NCBI RefSeq assembly: GCF_021168475.1
Contig: NZ_JAJOZT010000004.1
Location: forward strand, 237,271 to 301,270
Direction: 5' to 3'
Origin: Pseudoclavibacter sp. 13-3
GTDB taxonomy: Bacteria; Actinomycetota; Actinomycetes; Actinomycetales; Microbacteriaceae
Length of the DNA: 64,000 bases
The notes beneath the pieces are model-generated. The model was not told where the DNA came from. It saw only the letters and a program-made list of their open reading frames with translations, and did not search any database. Each line of letters begins with the position of its first letter. Position 1 is the first letter of the stretch. This document shows, piece by piece, positions 45,330 through 54,966 of this stretch. A program made the position numbers and the translations under genes.

Positions 45330-46295
45330 CTACTCCGCGGGGGCGGGCGCAGGGGCAGAGGCGGGTGCAGCGGCGACTGCGGCCAGCTGCTGTTTCGCCT
45401 GCAGATCGAACTCCCGCGAAGCGGGCTGCTCAAGCGCCTGAGCGAGCATCTTAAGAGCCCCCTGCTTGGTCTTCGCCGCGCCGATGAACCCCACTTTGTG
45501 GGTGAACACCACGTCGGGCACACCGGTCAGCTCGGCAAGGTGCTCTTGGTCGGCGCCGCGCCAGGCCTCGGGCAGCAGCACACGTGACTCGAAGCTCGAC
45601 GAATCGACCTGCACCGTCTTGATCGCCCAATCGCCGTTGGCGTTGGGAAAGACCACGAACTGCAGCAGGGGCTGCTTGCTGGCGATGCCGCCGTGCGGCA
45701 CGAACTGGTCGAGCACGACGTAGCGCGCATCGGGCGTCTGATCGTAGGCACGTGTGAAATAGCGCTTGCCCTCGATGGCGTCACGAGACTTGAGCAGCAG
45801 GCGCCTGAGCAGCTGCGTGGCCACCGTGACCGCGACCATGAACTGGTCGTCGAAGTCTTCTTCGCCCACCAGGGTGACCGGGTTGAACCAGCCGAGCACC
45901 TCGCTGATCTCGATGGGACGCGCATGAAAGTCGTTCAGTGCGTAGAGATCCTGGCCGTTGTCGCCCGCGTCGATGCACTGCACCAGGCTGCGGTCGATGC
46001 GCTTCCAGACGTCTTCGTCTCCGTCGCAGAACTCCATGCCGTAGTGCTGCCAGAGCAGACCGAATGCCGAGTAGAGAATGCCGTTGTCGCGTGCGCCCGA
46101 GGTCTTCTGATGATGGTCGAAGCGCAGCGTGTCTGGATCGTAGACGCCGCCCACGTCGAGGACGATGTCGGCCGTCTCGAGCACCTTCGGGTCTCGCGAG
46201 CGCACCACCGTGGCATCCGGGTAGAGCTGGAGCAGCAGGGTGACGCCGAAGACGTCGTCTGCGTGGAATTTGCCGTTGTGCGTTGCGATGATCAC
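45330..46295 (-). CDS. MYG1 family protein (UPF0160)
   Basis: 321-residue MYG1-like protein. ATHNGKFHADDV at the N-terminus and RFDHHQ near residue 60 are the conserved metal-site motifs of this DHH-like family, whose eukaryotic member is a 3'-5' RNA exonuclease. The bacterial role is not established. The last 20 residues are Ala/Pro repeats. The GTG at 46295 is used since TAGAAT ends 7 nt upstream, as elsewhere in this window; an ATG at 46304 (three codons longer) overlaps that hexamer and is the alternative. Divergent from PPK2, about 135 bp apart. Confidence 0.82.
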   Translation of the reverse strand: MIIATHNGKFHADDVFGVTLLLQLYPDATVVRSRDPKVLETADIVLDVGGVYDPDTLRFDHHQKTSGARDNGILYSAFGLLWQHYGMEFCDGDEDVWKRIDRSLVQCIDAGDNGQDLYALNDFHARPIEISEVLGWFNPVTLVGEEDFDDQFMVAVTVATQLLRRLLLKSRDAIEGKRYFTRAYDQTPDARYVVLDQFVPHGGIASKQPLLQFVVFPNANGDWAIKTVQVDSSSFESRVLLPEAWRGADQEHLAELTGVPDVVFTHKVGFIGAAKTKQGALKMLAQALEQPASREFDLQAKQQLAAVAAAPASAPAPAPAE

Positions 46296-46429
46296 ACCGC
46301 TCATTCTACCCGTTCCACCGCACCCGGCGCCCATGGCATCCACCTACCGCGCTGCTTCGCACGGGTCAGCAGGTCATTCACCGCCCGCGCCACCGCTGGC
46401 CGGCCCGCGTAGCCGGATAGCATGAGCAT

Positions 46430-47284
46430 ATGAAGAATCCTTGGAAAGACAGCCCGCGCGCACTGCTGCGCGCTGAGGGCGAGCACTTCGATCTGTCAGC
46501 CGTCGACCCGGCGTCGACGCCGGGCTGGCGCAGCTCCTGCGACGCCGACGACTACCTCGCCGACACCGCCAGACGTCTGGCCGACCTGCAGGAGATGCTC
46601 TTCGCCAATGGCCGCACCGAGAACGGTGCACACCGTTCACTGCTGCTCGTGCTGCAGGCGATGGACACCGCAGGCAAGGGCGGCATCGTTCGTCACGTGA
46701 TCGGCAACGTCGATCCGCAGGGCACCCACATTCATGGATTCAAGAAGCCCACGCCGGTCGAGCTCAAGCACGACTTTCTGTGGCGCATTCGCAAAGAGCT
46801 GCCCGCCACCGGCCTGATCGGTGTCTTCGATCGTTCGCATTATGAGGATGTCCTGGTGCATCGCGTGCGTCATCTCTCGCCCGCAGAGGTGGTCGAACAG
46901 CGGTACGGCATCATCAACGACTTCGAGGCGGAGCTCACCGAACAGGGCACCACCGTGGTCAAGGTGATGCTGCACATCTCGAAAGACGAGCAGCGTCGAC
47001 GTCTCGAGTCACGACTCGATCGGCCTGACAAACACTGGAAGTACTCCCCCAACGACGTCGACGAGCGCGAGCTCTGGCCCGCCTACCAAGAGGCCTACCA
47101 GATCGCGATCCAGCGCACCTCGACCGCCGTGGCCCCCTGGCACGTCGTTCCCGCCGATTCGAAGCCCTACGCTCGGGCCGCGGTGCAGCGCATTCTCATC
47201 GAGACCCTCGAAGACCTGGCGCTCACCTGGCCGAAGGCCGACTTCGACGTCGAGACCGAGCGCGAGCGACTCGCCGCAAGCTGA
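46430..47284 (+). CDS. ppk2: Polyphosphate kinase 2 family phosphotransferase
   Basis: 284-residue PPK2 protein, using polyphosphate to phosphorylate nucleotides. The Walker A-like loop AMDTAGKGG is at residues 77-85, FDRSHYEDVLVHRV is the conserved catalytic segment with Walker B Asp, and HISKDEQRRRLESR belongs to the lid. Single-domain length fits the class I or III enzymes (ADP or AMP/ADP substrates); PPK2 class cannot be fixed from motifs alone. TAGCAT ends 6 nt before the ATG. Confidence 0.88.
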   Translation: MKNPWKDSPRALLRAEGEHFDLSAVDPASTPGWRSSCDADDYLADTARRLADLQEMLFANGRTENGAHRSLLLVLQAMDTAGKGGIVRHVIGNVDPQGTHIHGFKKPTPVELKHDFLWRIRKELPATGLIGVFDRSHYEDVLVHRVRHLSPAEVVEQRYGIINDFEAELTEQGTTVVKVMLHISKDEQRRRLESRLDRPDKHWKYSPNDVDERELWPAYQEAYQIAIQRTSTAVAPWHVVPADSKPYARAAVQRILIETLEDLALTWPKADFDVETERERLAAS

Positions 47285-47626
47285 CGTCACTCGGTGCTCA
47301 GAGCACAGCACCAGCACCAGCCCCGTGCACGGTTCCGCTGAGACAGACACGGTTCTGTCAGGATCACCACGATCTCAGCGGAACGGTGTCTGTCTCAGCG
47401 GAACCGCACACAACTCCTGAACGCCCGGTGAGTCGCCGCGAGCTGACGCCGCACAAGAGCTCTCTGCGAGCTGCGGGTTCTGGGCAGCGACCTACACACC
47501 TGCACAGCGGCAAGCCGCGAGCGGCGAAGTGCACGATGCGCGCTTCGAGGCGCGAGCCAAGACCTGCGAAGTGCAAGACTCCGGACTCTGATCTGGGCGC
47601 TTCGCACAGGGTGCGCTGAACCGGTG
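47285..47626. other. Noncoding gap between convergent ppk2 and der
   Basis: 342 bp with no supported gene. The left third holds the large inverted repeat at 47331-47405. The rest (47406-47626) is GC-rich with short GCGA/GCGC-rich repeats. The one open frame (47386-47619) has an Arg/Pro/Ser-rich product with no start signals. A stable small RNA cannot be excluded. Confidence 0.5.
47331..47405. repeat. Nested inverted and direct repeat between ppk2 and der
   Basis: Perfect 20-bp arms 47331-47350 and 47386-47405. Within the 35-bp loop, CTCAGCGGAAC (47374-47384) repeats the end of the right arm (47395-47405) as a direct copy, so the left arm has two possible partners. It may be the bidirectional terminator of ppk2 and der, or a small repeat element. 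Confidence 0.6.
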
Positions 47627-49153
47627 CTACTTGCGTCCGCGCTTCTCGCGCACACGCATGTTGATGCGAATGGGCGTGCCGACGAATCCGTAGACCTCAC
47701 GCAGTCGGCGCGTGATGAAGCGTCGGTACTGCGGATCCATGAAGCCGCTGGTGAAGAGCACGAAGGTCGGCGGCTGAGTGTCAGCCTGCGTGCCGAAGAG
47801 GATGCGCGGCTGCTTTCCGCCGCGCAGCGGGTGCGGGTTCGCCTGGGTGAGTTCGTGGATGAACGCGTTGAACTTGCCGGTGGGCACGCGGGTGTCCCAG
47901 CCGTCGAGCGCGGCCTGCAGCGCGGGCACCAGCTTCTCGAGATGGCGGCCGGTCTTGGCCGAGAGGTTCACCCGAGGCGCCCATGCCACGTGGCTGAGGC
48001 GCTGCTCGATCTCGCGTTCGAGCTGCGGACGACGCTCGTCGTCGAGCAGATCCCACTTGTTGAACGCGAGCACCAGCGCACGGCCGGCCTCGAGCACCAT
48101 GTCGATGATGCGCAGATCCTGATCAGAGATGCTCTGGCTCACGTCGAGCACCACGATGGCGACTTCGGCGCGGTCGAGCGCCGACTGCGTGCGCAGGGTG
48201 GCGTAGTAGTCGCTGCCCTGCTGCAGGTGCACGCGACGGCGGATGCCTGCGGTGTCGACGAAGCGCCAGGTCGTGCCGAGAATGGTCACCAGCTCGTCGA
48301 CCGGGTCACGCGTGGTGCCGGCCAGGTCATTGACCACGGCACGCGTCGAGCCGGTCGCCTTGTTCAACAGGCTCGACTTGCCCACGTTCGGGCGGCCGAT
48401 GATCGCCACGCGACGCGGCCCGCCGGGCTGCTGCTGCGCGACCTTCGACTCCTTCGGCAGCATCTTGATCACGGCGTCGAGCAGGTCGCCGCTGCCGCGG
48501 CCGTGCAGTGCAGAGACAGGGTGCGGCTCGCCGAGCCCGAGACTCCAGAGCGCCGCCACGTCGGCCTCCTGCCCGCCGGCGTCGATCTTGTTGGCGACCA
48601 GCAGCACCGGTTTGCCTGAGCGCCGCAGCACGGCGACCAGCTGCTCGTCGGTCGAGGTCGGCCCCACTTTGGCGTCGACGACGAAGAGCACGCCGTCGGC
48701 CTCTTCGATCGCCAGCTCGGCCTGCTCGGCCACCGACCGGTCGAGGCCCTTGGCCTCGAGCTCCCAGCCGCCGGTGTCGACCAGCCGGAACGGCTGACCG
48801 TTCCACTCGGCGTCGTATGAGACTCGGTCGCGCGTCACGCCAGGTGTGTCTTCGACGACGGCCTCGCGGTGGCCGAGCACGCGGTTGACCAGCGATGACT
48901 TGCCCACATTGGGGCGCCCGATCACGGCCAGGACGGGCGGCGCCGGGCGTGCCGCCTGTGCATCCGGGGTCTCGTCTCCGCTGGCCAGCACGGCCGCGTC
49001 TTCGGGCTCGAGGTCGTAGTCCTCCAGCTCGGCGCGTGCGACGTCGGCGACCTGCTGCTCGATCTCGGGTTCGATGTGCTGCAGTCGGGCGGCGAGCTCA
49101 TCTGCGCTGGTGGCGCCGAACTCGGGATCGATCGGTTCGCGTGATTCAGCCAT
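47627..49153 (-). CDS. der: Ribosome biogenesis GTPase Der (EngA)
   Basis: 508-residue double GTPase needed for 50S assembly. Two G domains each carry GRPNVGKSS (first at residues 79-87, second near 250), DTPGVT/DLAGTT, and NKID/NKWD, followed by the KH-like C-terminal domain. An acidic N-terminal extension of about 70 residues is absent from E. coli Der but common in actinobacteria. AGGAG precedes the ATG at 49153, which lies inside the end of cmk (8-bp overlap). Confidence 0.96.
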   Translation of the reverse strand: MAESREPIDPEFGATSADELAARLQHIEPEIEQQVADVARAELEDYDLEPEDAAVLASGDETPDAQAARPAPPVLAVIGRPNVGKSSLVNRVLGHREAVVEDTPGVTRDRVSYDAEWNGQPFRLVDTGGWELEAKGLDRSVAEQAELAIEEADGVLFVVDAKVGPTSTDEQLVAVLRRSGKPVLLVANKIDAGGQEADVAALWSLGLGEPHPVSALHGRGSGDLLDAVIKMLPKESKVAQQQPGGPRRVAIIGRPNVGKSSLLNKATGSTRAVVNDLAGTTRDPVDELVTILGTTWRFVDTAGIRRRVHLQQGSDYYATLRTQSALDRAEVAIVVLDVSQSISDQDLRIIDMVLEAGRALVLAFNKWDLLDDERRPQLEREIEQRLSHVAWAPRVNLSAKTGRHLEKLVPALQAALDGWDTRVPTGKFNAFIHELTQANPHPLRGGKQPRILFGTQADTQPPTFVLFTSGFMDPQYRRFITRRLREVYGFVGTPIRINMRVREKRGRK

Positions 49154-49889
49154 GTGACTCCTGAGTCTGAGAGTGAGATGAAAGGTTCGGGTCGGTGCCC
49201 GCCGCCGCAGGAACGAGCCCCGCAACTGTATCAGTGACCTGGGCCAGGGTGAGATCGCTGGTGTCGATCAGCGTCACCCCATCGGCCGGCCGTATGAAGT
49301 CGACGACGCTGAGATCACGGGCGTCTCGCATCGAGATGCTGCGAGCGATGGCCGCGACGTCGGTCTCGCCGATCTGCGCGGCCCGCCGTCGGGCGCGTGC
49401 CTCGGCGGAGGCGGTGAGCAGTACCCGGACTTCGGCCTGCGGAAAGGTGACCGTCGTGATGTCGCGCCCCTCTGCGACGACACCGGGCGCCGAGGTGGTT
49501 GCGGCAAGGTGACGGAAGGCGGCGTTGAGGTGTTCGCGCACGACGGGCAGCCGCGAGTACCGGCTCACCGCACCGCTCACCTCGGGCGTGCGGATCGCCT
49601 CCGAGACGTCGTGCCCCTGGATCACGATGCGCGGCCGGTCGAAGGCCTGGGCGATGATCGGGTCGAACGCGTCGAGCAGCCCGCGCACCGCGGCCTCGTC
49701 GTGCGGATCGACCTCGGTGCGCAGTGCGATCAGGGTGAGCACGCGATACCAGGCGCCGGTGTCGAGATGTGCATAGTGCAGTCGTTCGGCCAGTGCCTTG
49801 GCCGTGCTCGATTTACCGCTGCCGGCTGGGCCGTCCAGGGCGATGATGACCGGTTTGGACGCGGTCGCCGCCGTGCGTGTCTCGGTCAT
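49146..49889 (-). CDS. cmk: Cytidylate kinase
   Basis: 247-residue CMP/dCMP kinase. [18 protein letters not shown] is the P-loop, [11 protein letters not shown] the monophosphate site, and [14 protein letters not shown] a conserved substrate segment. The ATG at 49889 overlaps the tyrA stop by four bases (ATGA), preferred to the GTG/ATG-like start five codons upstream. It lies between tyrA and der, as the cmk-engA pair does in Mycobacterium. Confidence 0.95.
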   Translation of the reverse strand: MTETRTAATASKPVIIALDGPAGSGKSSTAKALAERLHYAHLDTGAWYRVLTLIALRTEVDPHDEAAVRGLLDAFDPIIAQAFDRPRIVIQGHDVSEAIRTPEVSGAVSRYSRLPVVREHLNAAFRHLAATTSAPGVVAEGRDITTVTFPQAEVRVLLTASAEARARRRAAQIGETDVAAIARSISMRDARDLSVVDFIRPADGVTLIDTSDLTLAQVTDTVAGLVPAAAGTDPNLSSHSQTQESHG

Positions 49890-50980
49890 CGGCTCAACCG
49901 CCATCCGCGCTCCTCAAGTGCCTTGGTCAGCTCTTCAATGTGCTCGGGCAGTACCGAGACCTCGGCGAGCCCGAACTCGGCCTTGGGCGAGTGCTCGAGG
50001 CGCAGGTCTTCGATGTTGACGCCGATCTCGCCGATCTCGGCGAAGAGTCGGGCGAGTTCGCCCGGCTTGTCGTCGACGAACACGATCGTCGTCGAGAACG
50101 CGGCGTCGGTGCCGTGCTTGCCCGGGATGCGCCGCACCCCGGTGTTGCCGGCGATGAACAGCTCGGTGATCTCACGCCGAGCACCGGGACGATCGACGTC
50201 TTCGAGGTCGCGGATCATCGCGTCGAGATCGTCGCGCAGGGAGCGCAGCACGCTGGTGACCTCACCAGCGTTGGCCGCGAGGATCTGCAGCCAGAGACCT
50301 GGGTCGCTGGCGGCGATGCGAGTGGTGTCGCGCAGCCCCTGACCGGCCAGAGAGATCTGCGACGGCGTGCCGTCGACGAGCCGGCCGGCAAGCAGTGTGG
50401 CAACGACCTGCGGCACGTGCGAGATCAGGGCGACGGCACGGTCGTGCTGCACCGGGTCGAGATGCACCGGCACCGCTTCGACGTCGAGCGCGAGGCGTTC
50501 GACCGCCTCGAGCGCCCGAGCGGTGACGTGCTCGTGCTCGGCGATGACCCAGGGCTGTCCGCGAAAGAGATCGGCGCGGGCCGAGATGGGCCCGCCGCGT
50601 TCGCGTCCGGCCATCGGGTGCGACCCCAGATAACGGTCGAGATCTGTGCCTTCGTCGGTCAGGGCCCGCACGATCTGGGCCTTCACACTGGTGACGTCGG
50701 TGACCACGGCATCGGGCCAGCGGCGCAGCTGCTCGGCCACGGCATCCGCCGCGATCTCGGGGGGCACCGCGACGACCACGAGCGCCGGCTGGTCGCCCTC
50801 GACCAGCGCACGGCCCGCGCCGTAGTCGGCCGCGAGCGCCAGCGCGCTCGGCGAGATGTCAGAGAGCAGCACCTCGACGCCGCGCTGCACGAGAGAGAGG
50901 CCGATGCTGGCGCCCAGCAGACCGGTGCCGATGATGAGCACCGGTGACGGAGTGCGCGCGAGATCGTGACTGATGCTCAT
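49886..50980 (-). CDS. tyrA: Prephenate dehydrogenase
   Basis: 364-residue NAD(P)-dependent prephenate dehydrogenase of the tyrosine pathway. The Rossmann loop is IGTGLLGASIG near residue 17, SHPMAGRERGG holds catalytic residues (about 119-129), LISHVPQVVA follows, and an ACT domain occupies about 290-364 (TTIVFVDDKPGELARLF), a likely tyrosine feedback site. TAGACT, which contains the rluB stop codon, ends 8 nt before the ATG. Confidence 0.93.
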   Translation of the reverse strand: MSISHDLARTPSPVLIIGTGLLGASIGLSLVQRGVEVLLSDISPSALALAADYGAGRALVEGDQPALVVVAVPPEIAADAVAEQLRRWPDAVVTDVTSVKAQIVRALTDEGTDLDRYLGSHPMAGRERGGPISARADLFRGQPWVIAEHEHVTARALEAVERLALDVEAVPVHLDPVQHDRAVALISHVPQVVATLLAGRLVDGTPSQISLAGQGLRDTTRIAASDPGLWLQILAANAGEVTSVLRSLRDDLDAMIRDLEDVDRPGARREITELFIAGNTGVRRIPGKHGTDAAFSTTIVFVDDKPGELARLFAEIGEIGVNIEDLRLEHSPKAEFGLAEVSVLPEHIEELTKALEERGWRLSR

Positions 50981-50988
50981 ATCCGGCC

Positions 50989-50994
50989 AGTCTA
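50989..50994 (-). promoter_or_regulatory. -10 of tyrA overlapping the rluB stop codon
   Basis: TAGACT on the minus strand; its first three bases are the TAG stop of rluB (50992-50994). It ends 8 nt before the tyrA ATG, placing transcription start at or next to the start codon. Confidence 0.5.
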
Positions 50995-51780
50995 GTCGTT
51001 CTCTGGCACGTGGTTCTGCGGCGCGACCGCATCGCCGGTCTGTTTGAGCAGCCGGCCGACTTCGTCGCTGGTGAGCGGGCGCATCGCTCCCTCGCGCAGC
51101 GTGCCCAGGTGCACGGGCCCGAACTGGCGCCGGGTCAGCTCGACCACCGGGTGGCCGACGTGCCCGAACATGCGGCGGACGATGCGGTTGCGCCCCGAGT
51201 GCAGGGTCACCTCGATCATGGTGCGGTCGCGGCTGGCATCGAGCACGCGAGCACGGTCGGCGGCGATCGGGCCGTCGTCGAGCACGATTCCCTCGCGCAG
51301 CGCGGCGAGGGTGCGCGGCGCCACCTTGCCGCGCACGAGCGCAACGTACACCTTGTCGATCTCGAACGAGGGGTGCATCAGCCGGTGCGCGAGCTCGCCG
51401 TCGTTGGTGAGCAGCAGCAGGCCGTGCGTGGCCTCGTCGAGACGGCCGACGTTGAAGACGCGGCCGGTCTCGGCGGTGACATATCGGCTGAGGTCGGGGC
51501 GGCCCCGCTCGTCGCTCATGGTGCTGACCACGCCGGCCGGCTTGTTCAGAGCGTAGTAGCGCAGCTCGGGGTCGGTGACGATCACCAGACCGTCGACCTC
51601 GATGCGGTCGTCGGGCCCCACTCTGGAGCCGAGCTCGCGCACCACGCGACCGTTCACCACGACGCGGCCGGCGGCGATGAGCTCTTCGCTCGCTCGACGA
51701 GACGCCACCCCGGCGGCGGCCATCACTTTCTGCAGGCGTTCGCCGTCGGCACGCGGGGTGTGGTCAGCTGAGGTCATCAT
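50992..51780 (-). CDS. rluB: Ribosomal large subunit pseudouridine synthase (RluB/RsuA family)
   Basis: 262-residue enzyme with an N-terminal S4 domain (RLQKVMAAAGVASRRASEELI, about residues 15-60) and an RsuA-type pseudouridine synthase domain with the catalytic Asp in NVGRLDEATHGLLLL. It probably modifies 23S rRNA near the peptidyl transferase centre. The start (51780, or the ATG at 51777) overlaps the end of scpB. The scpA-scpB-rluB order is conserved widely. Confidence 0.93.
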   Translation of the reverse strand: MMTSADHTPRADGERLQKVMAAAGVASRRASEELIAAGRVVVNGRVVRELGSRVGPDDRIEVDGLVIVTDPELRYYALNKPAGVVSTMSDERGRPDLSRYVTAETGRVFNVGRLDEATHGLLLLTNDGELAHRLMHPSFEIDKVYVALVRGKVAPRTLAALREGIVLDDGPIAADRARVLDASRDRTMIEVTLHSGRNRIVRRMFGHVGHPVVELTRRQFGPVHLGTLREGAMRPLTSDEVGRLLKQTGDAVAPQNHVPEND

Positions 51781-52369
51781 CTTCGGGGTCCTCCGGAAGC
51801 AGGTCGGAAATGGGCGGCAGGTCGTCGAGCGAGTCGATGCCGAGGTGGCTGAGCAGCAGGTTGGTGGTCTCGAAGAACGTCGCCTGCGTCTGCTCGTCGA
51901 CGTAGGCCTCGGCGATCAGCCCTCGTGCGAGCAGCGTGCGCACGACCGAGTCGACGTTGACCGCACGGATCGAGGCGATCTGACCGCGGCTGATCGGCTG
52001 CTTGTAGGCGATCACCGAGAGTGTCTCGAGCGCGGCCTGCGAGAGCCTGGGCGGGGCCTGATCCTCGATCATGCGGCGCACGACCGGTTCGTAGCCGGCC
52101 CGCACGTAGAGCTGCCAGCCGCCGGCGATCCGTCGCAGGTCGAACCCGCGCACCGGGGGCCCGTCATAGTCGGCGCGCAGCTCAGCGAGCGTCTGCTCGA
52201 CTTCGTGCACGGGCGCCTCGACCGCGGCGGCCAGAGCGACGGTCTCGATCGGGTGGTCGGCGGCGATCAGCACCGCCTCGAGGCGGGCCCGCACCGGCAG
52301 CTGTGCCAGTGCGGCGGGCGCGACGAGGTCTTCTGACTCGCTCACGGCATCCTCTCGATCATTGGTCAT
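51764..52369 (-). CDS. scpB: Segregation and condensation protein B
   Basis: 201-residue kleisin-associated winged-helix protein of the SMC-ScpAB complex. ARLEAVLIAADHPI and ALETLSVIAYKQPISRGQIA are the two conserved helical regions, with RTLLARGLIAE between wings. A long acidic C-terminus (DLLPEDPEDDDLS) ends it. It overlaps scpA by 11 bp and rluB by about 17 bp, so the block is one translation-coupled unit. Confidence 0.95.
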   Translation of the reverse strand: MTNDREDAVSESEDLVAPAALAQLPVRARLEAVLIAADHPIETVALAAAVEAPVHEVEQTLAELRADYDGPPVRGFDLRRIAGGWQLYVRAGYEPVVRRMIEDQAPPRLSQAALETLSVIAYKQPISRGQIASIRAVNVDSVVRTLLARGLIAEAYVDEQTQATFFETTNLLLSHLGIDSLDDLPPISDLLPEDPEDDDLS

Positions 52370-53162
52370 AGTCGGCCCCCAGCGCGGCGAGCTGGTCGTC
52401 GCTCCAGTGCTCGCCCGTCCAGCGTACGCTGAGCGGCCCCAGCGGCTCGATCTGCTCGTAGGTGACGGCCGCCTCGCGATAGAGCTCGAGCACCGCCAGA
52501 AAGCGCGCGACGATGACCCCCCGGTTGGAGGCGTCGGCGATCAGCTCGTGAAAGGTGGCCTGCCCGGCGGTGCGCAGACGGGCGACGAGCACGGCCGCCT
52601 GCTCGCGGATGCTGACCGCCGGTGCGTGCAGGTGAGAGAGTCCGATGTCGGGCGGGGTCTTCGGTGCGAGAGCGAGTCGGGCGACGACCGCGAAGTCGTC
52701 GAGCGACGTGGTCCAGACCAGTTCGGGCGGGGTGAGATCGATCTCGGCGGCGACACCGGCCGTGCGCGATACGCGCAGCCGTTCGCCCTCGAGATGCACC
52801 GCGAACCAGGCCGACACCTGTTTGAAAGCCCGATACTGCAGCAGTCGGGCGAAGAGCAGGTCACGAGCCTCGAGTGCCGCGATGTCGTCATCGTCGACGG
52901 CCTCGCCGCGCGGCAGCAGGCTGGCGACCTTCATGTCGAGCAGAGTCGCAGCGATCACGATGAACTGGCTGGCCTGTTCGAGCTGCCCGGCCTCGTCGAG
53001 CGCACGCACGTAGGCGACGAACTCGGCGGTGACCGCACTCAGCGAGATCTCGGTCACGTCGAGCTCGTGGCGGCTGACCAGTGTCAGCAGCAGGTCGAAC
53101 GGGCCGTCGAAATTGTCGAGCCTGACGGCGAAGCCGGGCTCGGCGTCAGGGTGCTCCGCCAC
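52359..53162 (-). CDS. scpA: Segregation and condensation protein A
   Basis: 267-residue kleisin of the SMC complex that organises the chromosome. FAVRLDNFDGPFDLLLTLV opens the SMC-binding domain, and the C-terminal winged helix holds FLAVLELYREAAVTYEQ. GTG start at 53162, inside the end of parA (17-bp overlap). Confidence 0.95.
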   Translation of the reverse strand: MAEHPDAEPGFAVRLDNFDGPFDLLLTLVSRHELDVTEISLSAVTAEFVAYVRALDEAGQLEQASQFIVIAATLLDMKVASLLPRGEAVDDDDIAALEARDLLFARLLQYRAFKQVSAWFAVHLEGERLRVSRTAGVAAEIDLTPPELVWTTSLDDFAVVARLALAPKTPPDIGLSHLHAPAVSIREQAAVLVARLRTAGQATFHELIADASNRGVIVARFLAVLELYREAAVTYEQIEPLGPLSVRWTGEHWSDDQLAALGADYDQ

Positions 53163-53958
53163 GCGAGATCAGCTCTCTGGCGACGCGCCGATACGCCTCG
53201 GCCGCCGGGTGGCTGCTGGCGAACTCGGTGATCGGCCGGGCCGCGACCGACGCATCGGGAAACTTCACGGTGCGCGGAATCACCGTGTCGAAGACCTTGT
53301 CGCCGAACGCCTCGCGCACGCGGGCCGACACCTCGCGGGCATGCAACGTGCGGGAGTCGAACATGGTGATCAGAATGCCGTCGAGCTCGAGCGAGGGATT
53401 GAGCCGATCCTGCACCTTCTCGACCGTCTCGACGAGCAGAGCGACGCCGCGCAGGGCGAAGTACTCGGCCTCCAGGGGAATCAGCACGCCGTGTGCCGCG
53501 GTGAGCGCGTTGATGGCGAGCAGACCGAGCGAGGGCTGGCAGTCGACGAGGATGACGTCGTAGTCACCGGTGACCTGGCGCAGCGCACGGCTCAGCGCCT
53601 GTTCGCGAGCGACTTCGTTGACCAGCTGCAGCTCGGCGGCCGAGAGGTCGATGTTGGCCGGCAGCACGTCGAGGTCTTGGATGAGACTCGGCACGATGAC
53701 CGAGCGGGTGTCTTTGACGGTGCCCATCAGCAGGTCGTAGATCGTGGGGTCGTCCATCGTCTGCACGCCGAGCGAGGCCGACAGCGCGCCCTGCGGGTCG
53801 AAGTCGACCAGCAGCACACGACGCCCGTATTCGACAAGGGCGGCCCCCAGGCTCACCGTCGTGGTGGTCTTGCCGACGCCGCCCTTCTGGTTGCACATCG
53901 CGATCACGCGTGCAGGGCCGTGGCTGGTCAACGGCTGGGGCACGGGAAAATCATTCAC
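53146..53958 (-). CDS. ParA family ATPase
   Basis: 270-residue MinD/ParA-type ATPase. The deviant Walker A KGGVGKT is at residues 25-31, DPQG and VDCQPSLG follow. It sits upstream of scpA as Rv1708 does in M. tuberculosis, so it is the chromosomal soj-like paralogue of this operon, not a plasmid partition gene; no parB is beside it. The GTG at 53958 is used because TAGACT ends exactly 7 nt before it; the frame extends 10 codons further. Confidence 0.9.
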   Translation of the reverse strand: MNDFPVPQPLTSHGPARVIAMCNQKGGVGKTTTTVSLGAALVEYGRRVLLVDFDPQGALSASLGVQTMDDPTIYDLLMGTVKDTRSVIVPSLIQDLDVLPANIDLSAAELQLVNEVAREQALSRALRQVTGDYDVILVDCQPSLGLLAINALTAAHGVLIPLEAEYFALRGVALLVETVEKVQDRLNPSLELDGILITMFDSRTLHAREVSARVREAFGDKVFDTVIPRTVKFPDASVAARPITEFASSHPAAEAYRRVARELISRGGAP

Positions 53959-54010
53959 GCCGCATAGTCTACCCGTCGCCTGCGTCACGCGTCGTTCGAG
54001 AGACCCGCGC

Positions 54011-54955
54011 TCAGCGATGCGCCCGGGGATGGCTTGTCGCGTAGACCTGTCGCAGATGCTCCTGCGTGACGCGGGTGTAGACCTGCGTGGTCGTCACCGA
54101 CGCGTGCCCGAGCAGCTCCTGGACGATTCGGATATCGGCCCCGCCGGCGAGTAGGTGCGTGGCGAACGAGTGTCGCAGCACGTGCGGCGACACCCGGTGC
54201 TCGAGATCGACGCGGGCCGCCGCGCGTTTGATGATCGTCCACACGGCCTGTCGCGAGAGCCGTCCGCCGCGCACGCCGAGAAACAGGTGAGCACCGCCGT
54301 GACCCCGCTCGGCGAGCGCGGGCCGCACCCGAACCAGGTAGGCGTCCAGCGCCGCCCGCGCGTACGAGCCGAACGGCACGATGCGCTGTTTGCCGCCCTT
54401 GCCGCGCAGCCGTACCACGTCGATCATGTCGGCATCGGCCCGTTCGACGCGCTGCACGTCGTCGACCAGCGCGTCGCAGAGTTCGCTCACGCGCGCGCCG
54501 GTGGCATAGAGGAACTCGAGAATGGCCCGGTCGCGCACCGACTCGGGATCGCTGCCGTCGACCGCCCCGAGCAGCCCGGACACCTCGTCGACGGTCAAGG
54601 CCTTGGGGAGACGGCTGGGCTTCTTGGGCGCGCGCAGCACGATGGCCGGGTCGCGCGGGGTGCGCCCGTCGAGAAAGAGGTAGCGGTGCAGGCTGCGCAC
54701 GGCGCTGAGCATGCGGCCCGTGGTGGTGGCCGCCGTCGGCAGGCCGGCCTCGGCGCGATGATCGGCCAGCCAGCGCGGGTATTCGCCGAGATCGCGTTCG
54801 GTGAGCGCGGTCAGGTCGACGGCGTCGCGTTCGGCGAGCCAGTCGGCGTAGCTGCGCAGGTCGGAACGATAGCTGCGCACGGTGTTCGCAGACAGCCCGC
54901 GTTCGATGCGCAGATGGCGCAGGAACGCGTCGATCTCGCGGTCGACCGCAGACAC
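54011..54955 (-). CDS. xerD: Site-specific tyrosine recombinase XerD
   Basis: 314-residue tyrosine recombinase that resolves chromosome dimers at dif. An N-terminal SAM-like core-binding domain is followed by the catalytic set Arg 155, Lys 186, His 258, Arg 261, His 284 and nucleophile Tyr 293 (TTQVYTR). GTG start at 54955. Placement after the Nudix gene and before parA matches the actinobacterial order, arguing for XerD rather than a phage integrase. Confidence 0.94.
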   Translation of the reverse strand: MSAVDREIDAFLRHLRIERGLSANTVRSYRSDLRSYADWLAERDAVDLTALTERDLGEYPRWLADHRAEAGLPTAATTTGRMLSAVRSLHRYLFLDGRTPRDPAIVLRAPKKPSRLPKALTVDEVSGLLGAVDGSDPESVRDRAILEFLYATGARVSELCDALVDDVQRVERADADMIDVVRLRGKGGKQRIVPFGSYARAALDAYLVRVRPALAERGHGGAHLFLGVRGGRLSRQAVWTIIKRAAARVDLEHRVSPHVLRHSFATHLLAGGADIRIVQELLGHASVTTTQVYTRVTQEHLRQVYATSHPRAHR

Positions 54956-54966
54956 GGCGGCCTCGG

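Noticed and set aside
47386..47619. 77-codon frame between ppk2 and der
   Set aside because: Overlaps the inverted repeat, has no ribosome site or -10 at leaderless distance, and a composition like random GC-rich DNA.
53146..54955. ParA and XerD as a plasmid or integrated element
   Set aside because: Both lie in the order found in the Mycobacterium tuberculosis Rv1700-Rv1710 region, with scpA and scpB overlapping; no parB, att site or transfer genes.
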